Assembly: GCA_013365365.1 (NCBI GenBank)
Contig: JABVXU010000204.1
Span: 1 to 64,000, forward strand
DNA: 64,000 nucleotides
DNA from: Cruorifilaria tuberocauda
Taxonomy: Eukaryota; Nematoda; Chromadorea; Rhabditida; Onchocercidae
Reading direction: 5' to 3'
The position numbers and the translations under genes were made by a program. Positions within the stretch are counted from its first letter, which is position 1, and the number at the start of each line of letters is the position of its first letter. This document shows, one piece after another, positions 1-12,340 of this stretch. The notes under the pieces were generated by a model, which was not told the origin of the DNA, ran no database searches, and was given only the letters and a program-made list of their open reading frames with translations.

Positions 1-1460
1 AAAAAAAAAAAAAAAACGAAGAAAGGGAAGAACGAATGGAAGAATGAAATAAATGTGCATTTACAATTGCTAGAAAGCATCTTCTTTTGCTAATACAATT
101 TGCTTTTTGAATTTGCACAAAAAAAGTAAAACTTGTTTTAAGCATACATACATTATATGCATGCACTCATGCATGCATACATTTAAATTGGAATTATTGA
201 ATTATACTTGAATTAACATACTTCTGACTCCTGTATTGGTATTTAATGAGTTCCACAGATAATACATCTATAATTAGCATACTTTTAAAATTTATATCAG
301 CATTTACCTGAGTTACATATAAAGTATGGGTTATAATTAGTATACTTTTACACTTTATATCAGCATTTACCTGAGTTACATATAAAGTACGGGTTATAAT
401 TAGCATACTTTTACTTTTACTTTTACACACCTATATCGGTATTTGATGAGCTATATAGACTTTCTATTTATAATAAACTGTATAAATACTACATTTATAA
501 TCAGTATACTTTTACACTTTATATCAGCATTTACCTGAGTTACATATAAAGTATGGGTTATAATTAGCATACTTTTACTTTTACTTTTACACTTTGAATT
601 AACCTACTTTTACACACCTATATCGGTATTTGATGAGCTATATAGACTTTCTATTTATAATAAGCTGTATAAATTACTACATTTATAATCAGTATACTTT
701 TAAAATTTATATCAGCATTTACCTGAAATACATATAAAGTATGGGTTATAATTAGCATACTTTTACTTTTACACTTTGAATTAACCTACTTTTACACCTA
801 TATCGGTATTTGATGAACTATATAGACTTTCTATATTATAATAAACTGTATAAATACTACATTTATAATGAGTATACTTTTAGAATTTATATCAGCATTT
901 ACCTGAGTTACTTATACACTATGGTTATAACTAGCATACTTTTACTTTTACTTATATATTTTACATTTAAACCGGCGTTTACCTAAAATATGCACGCAAA
1001 CATACATACACATATTTAAACACCTATATAACATTTATAAATTAATAATTAGCATAGTTTTACACTTTATATCAACATTTACCTGAGTTACATATAAACT
1101 GTGGTTATAATTAGCATACTTTTACACCTTGAATTAACATACTTTTACACCTGTATTGCTATTTGATGAGTTATATATATACTATATTTATAATTAGCAC
1201 ACTTTTAAACTTACGTCGGCTTTACCTGAGATATACACGCAAGCACACAGACACACTCACATGCACATTTACTTATTAGCATATATTAATAATTAGCATA
1301 CCTTTATATTTTATATAAGCATTTACCTGAGTTACATATACACTACATTTATAATTAGCATATTTTAGCTTATGTCTACATTTACCTGAGACACACGCAC
1401 ACACGCATGTACATACATATAATTAGCATACTTTTATACTTTTACCCATATTTACCTGTC
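1..1460. repeat. Degenerate AT-rich satellite block
   Basis: Non-coding block built from variants of a short motif set: TTAGCATACTTTTAC, TATCAGCATTTACCTGAGTT and ACATATAAAGTATGGGTTAT. Within it a longer unit beginning CCTATATCGGTATTTGATGA recurs at 430, 617 and 797, so the nested periods are 187 and 180 bases. Motifs decay towards 1460. Short reading frames here, such as the one at 194-430, are repeat translations and show no protein family. ATGC/CATA microsatellite runs lie at about 145-182 and 990-1010. Confidence 0.85.
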
Positions 1461-2904
1461 CGATAAGCAATAAATATTTTTAGTATAATAGATATTATTT
1501 TCATGTTAAAGTATTAATGCAATCATAATATTTATTGCAACGATAAGTAATAATCAATATTGCATTCTGTAATCAAATTGAATTCATTATACCGATAATA
1601 TAATCATTATTTATTTATTGTTAAATTAATATTATCAAAGATAAATATACTTACAATGAAATTAAAATTTTGATTTCTTAAAGAATTATTAATAGAAGAA
1701 ATAAATTATTGGGAAATTTTTTAAGAATTGAATATTTTCAGGTATAATCTTTAAACTCATTAATTCATTTCATTGAAAATTTAATTATCATTTATACTTC
1801 AAAGTTAAAGAGAAAAATTAATTGAAATGATTGAAAAATGATTAAATTAGCTAAAACCATTTTCATTATTCTTACTGAAATATAATTATATCTTAAATAA
1901 CTTAATTGTTTTCTTCATATAAGAAATTAACTTTTTTATAGTTGAAAAGTTTTACTTTTAAATAGATATGAAATCCTTTGAATTTATTTATCAATCATCC
2001 TCCTATCTTTTTATTTCAATTTAGAAAGATCATTCTTTTTAAATTGATACAACAAATGATCAATATCATCTAAATCACAAAACATTATCAAGTTTAATTT
2101 TCCATTAATTTAATAGTAGTAAAACAAAAGTTGTTAATTAATCGATAATGTATTTCTCGTCATTTTTTCGCTCCAATACTATTATAAGTAAAATTTCACA
2201 AAAATATTTTAAAGAATAATACGATCATTTAATCAATCGATTGATCAATTGATTGATTGATTGATTGAATTAAATTTATTTCACAACAAAATAAAAAAAT
2301 AAAAATTGATCGAATTTGAATTTATAACGAATACTTTTGTATGATACTTAAAAAGTTTTCGTCCATGCAAATGAATGAATTAATTCAATCGATCAATCAA
2401 TTTAGGTACCAATAATGTGTGAATGGTACAGAACGGTGCTAACCATAAAAACCATAACAATGATAAACCATAACAAACCCTCTTTAACTATCATACTATT
2501 ACTACAAATGATGATCGGTATCACCCAAACTACCGTAACCGTTCGTTCTCTCTGCTTCATTGCTTATGCAAATCAGAAAAAAAAAAAAAACCTAAACCCA
2601 ATATTTATGGTATATTTGCATATTTTATTGATAGGAAAGGAAAATAAGTTAATAGTAAAGTGGTAAATTGTTATTTTTTCCTTACTGTATCTTTTGAAAG
2701 GGAAAATATCATCATTTGTCATATAGTACCGTATGATTTCCAATCATACGGTACTATATCATTTATAATCTTATGGTATTATCCTTTATTGTATTTTATA
2801 TAATGATATCGCTAATAATACTGATAATTTATCAAAATAATAGCTCAGTGGAATTCAAGTAAATATTAGATAGCTAATATTTATGCTGGAAATATATCAA
2901 AAAT
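1461..2904. other. Non-coding AT-rich stretch
   Basis: No gene recognised. It holds short TTGA/TCAA simple repeats around 2229-2275 and 2385-2405, a poly-A run at 2577-2590, and the hairpin listed separately at 2721-2759. Confidence 0.6.
2721..2759. repeat. Perfect 18-bp inverted repeat (hairpin)
   Basis: Positions 2721-2738 are the exact reverse complement of 2742-2759, with a 3-base spacer. The arm begins ATATAGTACCGTATGATT. It sits between the satellite and the minisatellite, away from any gene. Confidence 0.95.
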
Positions 2905-3430
2905 TGACGTGTAGCGTTAAGTGTAATGGATAAGGTTAAAAGATAGTTCACGTGTAGCGTTAAGTGTAATGGATAAGGTTAATAGTTCACGTGTAGCGTT
3001 AAGTGTAATGGATAAGATTAAGAGATTGTTGACGTGTAGCATTAAGTGTAATGGATAAGGTTAAAAGATAGTTCACGTGTAGCGTTAAGTGTAATGGATA
3101 AGGTTAAAAGATAGTTCACGTGTAGCGTTAAGTGTAAAGGATAAGGTTAAAAGATAGTTCACGTGTAGAGTTAAGTGTAATGGATAAGGTTAAAAGATAG
3201 TTCACGTGTAGCGTTAAGTGTAATGGATAAGATTAAAAGATAGTTCACGTGTAGCGTTAAGTGTAATGGATAAGGTTAAAAGATAGTTCACATGTAGCGT
3301 TAAGTGTAATGGATAAGATTAAGAGATTGTTGACGTGTAGCGTTAAGTGTAATGGATAAGGTTAAAAGATAGTTCACGTGTAGCGTTAAGTGTAATGGAT
3401 AAGGTTAAAAGATAGTTTACGTGTAGCATA
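2905..3430. repeat. 43-bp minisatellite, about 13 copies
   Basis: Head-to-tail copies of a 43-base unit; the core reads CACGTGTAGCGTTAAGTGTA and continues to GGATAAGGTTAAAAGATAG. I count 13 occurrences of the GTGTAGC core. Most copies carry a palindromic CACGTG, while some have GACGTG, CATGTG or TACGTG. A variant with GAGATTGTTGACGTG occurs at about 3021 and 3323, 302 bases apart, which is seven units. One copy near 2975 is shortened by about 5 bases. Confidence 0.95.
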
Positions 3431-4440
3431 AGTGCAGCGCAATTACGGTAAAATTATACAAAGTAAGTAGTATCGAAGAAAAGTATATTTTGAAACGTGG
3501 GAAATTTAAATTTCATAGTGCAATTTGAATTTAACTTTGATGCAACGATGAAGGAAAACGCCGGGATTTTTTAAGGCTTTTTTTTCCCAGCCATAAAGTA
3601 AGTATTATTGAGCTCAGAGGAATAGAAAAGATAAGATAGATGAAGAGACGACGAAGATTGATAAGAATTATAAAGGATTGTGTAGTAAATTGAGATTCAG
3701 GAGATGAAAATATGTGCAGTAGTTCTCTTATAGTAGCAAAAGCTAGCTCTTTTTTTCTTGAATAAATGAGTTATAAAATGAAGAGTTCCATTTATCACAT
3801 TTAATTGATAGCAAAAAAGTAATACAGCATATTCTGCTAAAGATGTATTAAGGTGATTGTTGAGAATTCTTAACCTTCGCGTCATTTTTAATAAGAAATA
3901 TACCTCTATTATGATTATGTAGTATATTTTACGTAAGAACTAATTTTTGTAACGTGTTTGTAACACTTTCAACATAACTGGAAAACCAGTTCTCAGCTAA
4001 CTGTAATTAATAATAATCTAAAAGTAGGCTACAAGGTAATTATGTTTGAATTTAGACGTAGAAATATATTTCTAAGAGTGTAATTAGAGAGTATACACGG
4101 TCTAGTTCATTTATATCCTCAATCTTTTCTCATCGTTTGATATTTTGTGGAAGTATTTTTGAGGAAAATAAACGCGAATAAATTTGTGAAATATGTCTTT
4201 GTGATAAAGATAGCATATGCGAGGTTTCAATGATGACTCATTGAAAGAATATGTTATATTATTAGCTAAACATCACTGTCTCGCACCAACAATTGTCTTT
4301 GATTTGTATTTTAAATTTCCCATATAGGTTTTGGATGATATTAGTTAGCTTTTGAAATTTATTTAATTTGTGAAGTATATTTTAAAGATAGCATAAATTG
4401 GTGTAATCATTAATCTTTTTAATTTTTGAGGTTGAATTTC
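3431..4440. other. Upstream region of NUP93
   Basis: No gene recognised. The stretch runs from the minisatellite to the NUP93 acceptor at 4441-4442 and should contain the NUP93 promoter, but no TATA box or other element stands out. The minus frame at 3697-3885 resembles no known protein. Confidence 0.5.
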
Positions 4441-4443
4441 AGG
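4435..4443 (+). other. Candidate spliced-leader acceptor of NUP93
   Basis: AATTTCAG ends at 4442, one base before the start codon at 4444. A 1-base leader after a consensus nematode acceptor suggests trans-splicing. A cis-spliced non-coding first exon is the alternative. Confidence 0.6.
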
Positions 4444-7400
4444 ATGCCGGGAGCATTTGATGATCTGTTGAATAAATCGGATCGGTTATCAGTACCATCC
4501 AAAGTTATTTCGAAAACATCATCAACATCTTCGGTAATTGTGTACCTCATTTTTTTCAATTCTCTTTCTCGAAGATAGACAAAAATAATAAACAATTAAT
4601 TTCATATCCAAATTAATAACATTTCCAGTGCTTGTCAGTTTAAACTATTCATAGTATTATTGAGAATTTTTTCAATTGTGATTTTTAATTATGCAAAAGT
4701 ATGATTAGAACTTAAATATGATTGAATTATCATCCTACTTAAGTACAAAACCCGTATCGATCTTGCATTAAATGATGTTTTTCGACGCAGTGAAGACTTA
4801 TGGAAAAGAAAGACACCTGCGCAGGAACGGTTATCCGATGCTGAAGTATGTTAAATTATGTTCATAATTTTTATCATATCGAGTTTTAAAACTTTTACTT
4901 CACTTTTTATTTAATTGGTTTTTTTAAGATGGGTTTATTATTGGGTGGAAAAGGCTTTGCACTCAGCTCAGTACCGCAAATACAAGAAGTAGAAAATGAA
5001 GTGGAAGAGGCTGCATTGCCGTCGGCGGACTGCCAGCAGATGCTAAACGACATTGTTGCTGAAACTTCGATTCGTACTCGTTTAGAAGCTGAAAGGGCCT
5101 TCATGAATCAACGCGTAGTGGATCAAACATACGCTGCACCTAAACATATACCGAAAGCGGCTGCTTCCACTACTTCAATTTTCAAAGTTAGTCTCTTCCA
5201 ATTACTGATTAGGTCGCTTAATAGTCGGAAATAGTGCAGTGTTTAGTAATAGCTTAGTTGTTTATTTCAGCTGCTTTTTAACGTTTATTATTAGCAGAAT
5301 GCTGTTCACATTTCCGTATTTATTATTTTATTTCAATAATATTGTGACTCGTAACATTTTGCTTAGTAAGTTATCAATTAATTCTGAAGTTGATTTGTGT
5401 CAGTGTTAAATAATGAAAATATTTTGATCATGATTTTTTTAGAAAGTCATTTTTATGTGCTATATTCGATATCTATGTCAAGTAATCTTTTTCACATATT
5501 GTAGAGAATAACTACTCCTCAGAAACCATATTTGGATTCTGTGACTTTGACCAAACCTGGTGATATTATAGAAATGACATTCGCTAAAGGTGTAAGTTTC
5601 CAAATTTAATACAAAGTTATTTTAGTGGAAAAAAAAGAGACTAAATGCTTTCTGCGTTTACTACGAAGATTTTTTAAATAATAATTAAGGTTCTGTTTTA
5701 TTTCTTCTATTGTTTAATTTTCAGGTTTCTGATTATATAGAAGAGAAAAAAGTGGAAAAATTAATTACGACTTTTAAAGAAGCTGCGTCGAAATCACGTG
5801 ATGATGGAATAATCGCATTATGGGGGCAAGCTCTTGCCCCACTGAACCACGCATTTGTTGTTAGCGGTACTGTTAAAAGCTTCCGCTCCTCGATTTCTTG
5901 GATAAAACACATTCTTAATACAACTTTAGAATTTCTTCACAAAAAGTGAGCCAACTTTAAACTCTTGCATTGACTTCTTTCTAGTTTTATCTGATAGATC
6001 ATGATACTTAACTAGGCAAAAGAATTTCCAGCAGTTAAAAAATTTTTGTGATATTTACTTTCTAAATGCAAAGCTGTTCAGAGAAAATTCTTTCTGTTGC
6101 AATGTAGGCAGTATTTTGTTTCTATAAACTCAGAAACGCTTCCCTAAAATTATGTAACTTATGTGTATTAGAACTTATTTATGCATATTAGATGCGTATT
6201 AACAAAACTTTTTGCAGTTTTATTTTGTACATGGAGACAGTCGTGGAAAATAATTTAGCAGCTGCTCGCAGAGGCGGCAACCCGACGATGCTGTCTCTTA
6301 TTGATGCTTTTTTAAATGTAAAACATTTAAAACCAACTCAGCGGCATACTCAGGTAAGCAGATCTATTTCGTCATATTTTAAAATTCTATTTTTTTACCT
6401 GTTCATGTTTTGAAACTTCGAAGTTTAGATCTATTGAAAACTTGCAAATATTTATTTCACTTAACAATTAAAATATTGATTTCTAGGATGGTGTGTATGG
6501 ACCAAATGGACATGCTCTTTGGGAGGTTGTTTATTATTGTTTAAGGGCTGGAGAATTGCAGTCTGCTGCAAAGATAGCTGATTCACACTTAAAAAATTTA
6601 CCATCTTGTGCAGCTGTAGCAGTTGCTCTGCTCGAACTTGAAAAAAGTAAAAGGTAAATTTCCCTACTGAATTCTTCGTGTCTTCATAGGTCTTAGCTGA
6701 TCATTTAATTTTACACAGCTCAGATATTTTTCCCATATAAAAAATGCATTACCAGTATATTTCGTTTCTCTATGCAGCATAAAATATCATTACTACTTTT
6801 TAGGTCATTTGAGTTGTTTTTAAATTTCTATGAGTGCGGCAGATTATTTTGAATGAGAATGTAGTATCTAAATTTTAGACTTTCTGCTGATATTCGACTA
6901 AAAGTGAAAGCGGAATGGCGCTGTGAATCCCGTTCTTTTCTCGATATCTACAAAAAAGCAGTATATTGTGCTCTGCTTGGTGGTGATGTTCCGGAAGTTT
7001 GCAATAATTTAGAAAATTGGCTTTGGTTAAAATTATATCCGTGTGGTATAGATCCTGCACTTTCTCCTGCAGTTTTCAGAGAGCTTCAGCGACTTATATC
7101 TGTTGATTACGGTAATTTATAATCATAGATACGTAGCAGCATTTTCTTAAATACAATTGTAAATTACTGCAATAGCAAATAAATAAGAAGCTTAGTGGAA
7201 ATGCGGATATTATTAGAATGTCACAGTAGTGAACAAGTTTTTGTCCATATTGTCTTTATGATCAAGTTCTGTTCGAAAGTTGTATTGGAATTCTATTCGC
7301 TAACAAAGAGTGGACAGTCTGAATTATGAAAAGTTGAAATTTTTGGAGTTTTCAAAACTGCATTTGGTTATGTGCAGCATATATCATTATTAGCAGAAGA

Positions 7401-10350
7401 TGTGTTGGATTAAAAACAATTCAACTACATTAATTGGACTTTTGTAGGTGAAAGCTATTTTGTTGGTAGTGATGGAAGTGTGTTAATTTATTTCCAAGCA
7501 TTATGGTTAACAGGGCAGTATGAACGTGCAATAAATCTTTTATACAGGTTATTTATTTTGTTTCATTCTTATAATAAAGTGTAGTATCCGTCTTCAGTAT
7601 CAAGTTAGATTAAATTTTTTCAAATTTTGAAAGTGGAATTTTCAAAGCGATCACAATTTGCAATAACCGATGCTTATATCATTTTTGAGTTTTTATATGG
7701 ATTAAATTAATTTTTATCGAACACTACTTTTGTTCAAAGATTTATCTGCCAAAGTCACGGAATTGAAATGTACATTGTTTCGATATCGTTCGTGGTTATA
7801 TATGCTCATATGCTGCGAAAAATAAAACTGAAGGAAAAATCAGTGTAAAATGATATATGAAAATGATATGACAAATTTCAGAAACAAAATGTTGATACAT
7901 GCTGTACATATGGCGATTTTATTACATATTAACAGTGCACTGATTCTGGTTGACGACATCGGGCATTCAATACGTTGGTTTCATTTAAAATCACCTATTT
8001 CTTCTTACATTAACATTTGATTTAAATTCAGTTAGAAATCAGTGAGATAATCCAATATTCTATATATTTCATAAAACGTTTGTTTGATGTGTAGTGGATG
8101 ATAGTGAATGGTTACCCTGATTGTAAGCTTATGACAGTTTCGTGTAATTTAGTGGTGAGTCAGCAAGAAGATCCAGTGCAAAGCTCGCTCAATTTTTGTC
8201 GCCTTATTTTGCTTTATATAAAAGGATTTGAGTGTACCGATGTCGAACGTGCTTTGGATTATGCATATTTTTTGAACAAGATGGAGTCGCCTGTTGGTAA
8301 GAATGTCCTTATATAAATGATTTTCGTTCTAGATTTCTTTTATTTTGAATACATCCAAAATGTTATCAATTCTGATTGTATCCCAGAATATAACTATGTT
8401 TTCGATTGAAATTTACGCAGTTGAAAGAAGTTAATATTATGAATGGGATAATTGAAAGTAACGTGTTGATAAGATGTGAAGAACTAATCACTCATGACAA
8501 ATATTTCTAGTCCGCATACATGGTAGCAGGATCGATAACGTTGGACGCTCTGGCTGAAAATTTTGCTAGTTTTGATAAATTGTTCTTATAAACACTGTTT
8601 CAGGCGGAAATTTGTTTTACTCTTGCATTTCTCGTGCGGTTTATTTGAGCGATGAAACATGGCGTATTATTGGGAAAATCAGCGAAAATGGTACTCGACA
8701 TGACGGTATCATCGATAAATACGCCAGAGATATCAATGTTGAAGATGCCATCTCAAAAGTTGCTTCAGACACAGAAATTAGTGGTGATGAAACGCTTGCT
8801 GGTCAACTCTATATGGCCGCTAATGTTAGTTTTCATTCTTATTAGAAATTTATGAGGTATTCGATTGTTTGATCTAAATACGATAGTGAAATCATGAACT
8901 CAACAAAGTTATTATGAATTTATGCACTGGTCCTCGCAATTTAGTGTTTAGTTATATAAATCATAGAAGAAAAAGAAAAATCATAGAAGTAATATTATTC
9001 AATATGCAGCGCGTCGATGACGCAGTACGACTGGCTTGCGAAGGTTTAGCTAAAGAAATTACACAGCATAAAGATTCTGGTGAAGCTCGTAAATTCGCAG
9101 TGTGGCTTGCAAGTATTTGTAAAAATTCAATAAGGACAGTACGTCGGAATACATTGGATGCACTTCCAAATTTATATCTTTTACTCGACCTATCGACATT
9201 TTTCCAATTCTATCACGATAAAAAGTAAGTCAATGGTTTTGAACTAATTTGCTTACATGTCACCATTTCACATTGTTATCATTTATTACCTTATTTGAAG
9301 GACGTAAAGCAAGTAAAACTTCTGCTGATGATTCGAACTTGCAATTTATGTATTTTGAGAAAAAACATTGTTCTTTAGATTGATTGTAGGGTCTTATGTT
9401 GTGTCTAGGTATATATCTATTTACTTTCGTTTAACTTTGTCAATGCATAAAAAAATTCAGAGAGGTTAGATGTTGTATATCTTGTTTTTCTGAGGTAAAA
9501 TACATTTCTATCAAAATATGCTTATCATACTGTGAATTGGAAATGACGGGAGTTGTGGCAGAAATGAGAATGATTAGTTTATACTTGGCATTTCGGTACC
9601 ACCTAGAAAAAAAAGAAGAATTTTATATTCATCACCCAGCAGCTTATCATTAGCCGATTATCTGATGCATATCTCGTTAAAATTTCGATCTTCAGATATG
9701 AAGCTTGTATGGAAATAATTAAGAAATTGAAATGCATACCGATGAATCCTAGTGAAGTGCAGGCATTTGTATCCACTTTTTACATGGTCTCCGATCAAGT
9801 TAGTTCCTGTTTCTGTGCCAATAAGAATTAGAAATAATGTTTTCTATTTTTTTCCATGCATTATGACTCTTTATATTTTACTAATTTAATTGATAGCTCG
9901 AGTTATTATGTGGAAATTGTATAAATATACAAAAATTTTTGCATATTTTCCCTATCCATTTCTTATTCCTTTCTAGTTTTTTTTTCTCAAGCGCTTTATA
10001 CAGTTAGCATTATGTCGTTAGAAGTTAATTTCTTGATTAAGAACAACACATGAGCCCTTTATTAAAACTGTTATCTTTCATTTATTTCATGATAATAATA
10101 ACATCCAAACAATACGTCAAGAGTGAAAGGATCTACTGAATATTTTTCTCTTCAGATACGGTTAGTGTTGCCAGACTTCTGTGTTGCAGTGATGAAATTA
10201 CTATCGGAAGAGCTGAATCAAAATCCAGCAGCGAGCGATGAACTTCGACCAATGGCCAAAGCACTTATTTTGTATGTCGCAATGATTCCGTATCGATTTC
10301 CCTCACGTATTAGTACACAAATTCTGCACCTGAGCACAGTGTTTGAATAA
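4444..10350 (+). CDS. NUP93: Nuclear pore complex protein Nup93 (NPP-13-like)
   Basis: Scaffold nucleoporin that anchors the inner ring of the nuclear pore. Fifteen exons: 4444-4533, 4744-4845, 4929-5186, 5505-5591, 5725-5945, 6218-6353, 6487-6653, 6879-7111, 7448-7547, 7882-7948, 8095-8296, 8604-8824, 9010-9224, 9696-9798, 10156-10350. They join in frame to 798 aa, against about 820 in human Nup93. Recognisable family blocks include LLLGGKGFALSSV near the N-terminus, HALWEVVYYCLRAGEL, YKKAVYCALLGGDV, ENWLWLKL, LNFCRLILLYIKGFE, YLLLDLSTFF and the C-terminal AMIPYRFPSR. The protein is all-helical as in the family, with no membrane segment. Least certain are the donor after 7948, chosen to keep phase, and the short exon 7882-7948. 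Exon 3 lies next to a sequence copied downstream at 10508. Confidence 0.93.
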
Positions 10351-10507
10351 GTAAAAGAATTTCTGTCATGAGAATCTATGATATTATGTGTTATTTGTTA
10401 TTCTGATTATTATCGCTTATCTAAATAGTACATGTATTGCTAAATTCATGCAACGAAACCATTCTGTTTTTAATTACGGTTAAAGGTTTTGCTAAAGAGG
10501 TACATGA

Positions 10508-10563
10508 GAGTTTTAAAACTTTTACTTCACTTTTTATTTAATTGGTTTTTTTAAGATGGGTTT
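10508..10563 (+). repeat. Exact copy of NUP93 intron 2/exon 3 junction
   Basis: All 56 bases equal 4881-4936: the last 48 bases of intron 2 including the acceptor, plus the first 8 bases of exon 3. The copy starts 157 bases after the NUP93 stop codon, in the same orientation. The flanking bases differ on both sides. Confidence 0.97.
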
Positions 10564-11184
10564 TAGGTAAGCATCGCGAAAAACTTCCGAAAATCTGCAA
10601 GAATTTTCCTCACTTTCTACTACCTTTACTGTTTTTTTTCTCATTCTTTTTTACATAATTGTATTTTCCGAACTTTTACATCTAAAACTTTGACTCAAAT
10701 AAATTTTAAAATCATACAGATTTGCACTGTTCAATCGTTATGCTTGACTGCCGTTTAAATTATTTTGGATATTTTTGTTCCAGTGCCGAATTTATTTTTG
10801 CAAAATATTTTTTTTTTTTTGATTTCATGATCCGCATGCTTTATGCATTTCAACTGTGATTTCGTAGTCGATCGCCAAATTTGACAAATGATTGTTTCGT
10901 TATATGAATATTACTTTAAATTTCAATTTTTATGATTCTCATTATTTTTGAATATGCGTATTCCAAAGGGGCTTTGGAGAATTTCATATGTTGATGACTA
11001 GAAATCAATTCTTAGAGTTCAATAATATTTAAGTGGCATATTTAAATACTCGTAAATATTTTCGACTTTCGTTTTTCTTTCACATCACATTATTCCCCTC
11101 ATCATCATTACTTAGACTTAAATTTTCACTCCATCCTGGATCTTTTTCATCCGTTTTAAACCATTTAAATTTCCTTAGCGTGAA

Positions 11185-11440
11185 GGAAATGAATGAGTGG
11201 AATATCACGTCGGTTTACGTCAGGTGAATGGATAAATGGTATATCATACAAAGTGACATGTCGGAAATAAATGAATAGGATGTCACGTACGCTGTGCAAG
11301 GGATAAATGGATGGAATGTCATGCAGATATGCTGAGATAAATGATGAAATACTACTTAGGTATATAGAAGATAAGTAATGGGTTGTTACGTGGACAATAG
11401 GTAAATGAGTGAAGTATCATACGGATGTATGTAGTATGGG
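11185..11440. repeat. Degenerate tandem repeat, about 5 units
   Basis: Diverged units related to ATAAATGAATGGAATGTCACG recur every 40-60 bases. Examples are ATGAATGAGTGGAATATCACG, ATAAATGAATAGGATGTCACG and ATAAATGGATGGAATGTCATG. No reading frame crosses the units. Confidence 0.6.
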
Positions 11441-12288
11441 GTCCTACGGAGTAAAAGGTGGGATAGGCATGTATTTGATCTTATTAGTATCATACATGAA
11501 TATTAGACAAAAATAATCGAGTAAATTATTTTGTATTATAAAATTTGCTCGGATCTTTCAAGAAGTTGTTGCTTGAGTTTGGTGCTTGAGATTAGCGAAG
11601 ATTTTCCCTCAGATATCATATTTTTCTTCTTCCAGTTTCTTGTTTTGATTTATTTTTAAATTCAATAGATCACCTTTATTGCGACAGCCATCTTTGCAAG
11701 TTTCAAATTTGAAGCATTGTTTACATTTTGCGTTGTTTTTTTTTCTCTAACCTCTACTGCATTCGATAGAAATTGATCTTTAATTCATAATTCATATATA
11801 CTTGCATGTTTGTTTATTGAAATTTCACTTTTTCATGAATTATTATTAATTTAATGATTTTACAAATAACATGCAGTAAAAAATGTGTTATCATATCTTT
11901 AGGATTCGAATGTATTTTCGAACAATCATAAAATTGTTGAATTTAAGATTATATTTGAATTTATCTCTTCATCACTTTTTTCCCGTTTTATTGTTAACAT
12001 TTAGATTTACCAATGTAAAGCATAGGTTGATTAGTTTTTTATTTTGCATTTAAGATATTGAATTAATTCCTTAAATTAATCTTAAAATAATAAGAAAAAA
12101 CGAATTCGTTCAATTACTTTAGCTAAATGGATGGAAACGATTTACCGGGATTTCCTGATAATTTTAATGATTCTTAAGTTCTATTCTTATGCTGTGTGAA
12201 TTTTCTTAACACATTATTGCTTACATGCAATATCGAATTTTTACGTCATTTAAGTCTATTGCAAAAAACGTTATAATAAATGACGGCT

Positions 12289-12340
12289 TATCAATTCCAG
12301 ATATTTCTTATCACATGATACCGCGTTCTAGCGTACTGAA
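12289..12340 (+). other. Candidate spliced-leader acceptor and leader of DMGDH
   Basis: TCAATTCCAG ends at 12300, followed by a 40-base leader to the ATG at 12341. The acceptor matches the nematode consensus. Trans-splicing and a cis-spliced leader exon cannot be told apart from sequence. Confidence 0.45.

Larger units (their letters stand above)
10351..12300. other. NUP93 3' flank and intergenic region
   Basis: No gene recognised. It holds the NUP93 3' untranslated region, an exact 56-base copy of an internal NUP93 segment at 10508-10563, and a possible AATAAA near 10696. A degenerate tandem repeat lies at about 11185-11440. The plus frame at 11033-11227 is not convincing as a gene. Confidence 0.5.

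Noticed and set aside
4791..4845. NUP93 exon 2 beginning after GACGCAG at 4790
   Set aside because: That acceptor gives an immediate stop codon. The acceptor at 4743 keeps phase and adds a family-like helix (NDVFRRSEDLWKRK).
11033..11227. Plus-strand 64-residue frame downstream of NUP93
   Set aside because: No family resemblance, and it runs into a degenerate tandem repeat.
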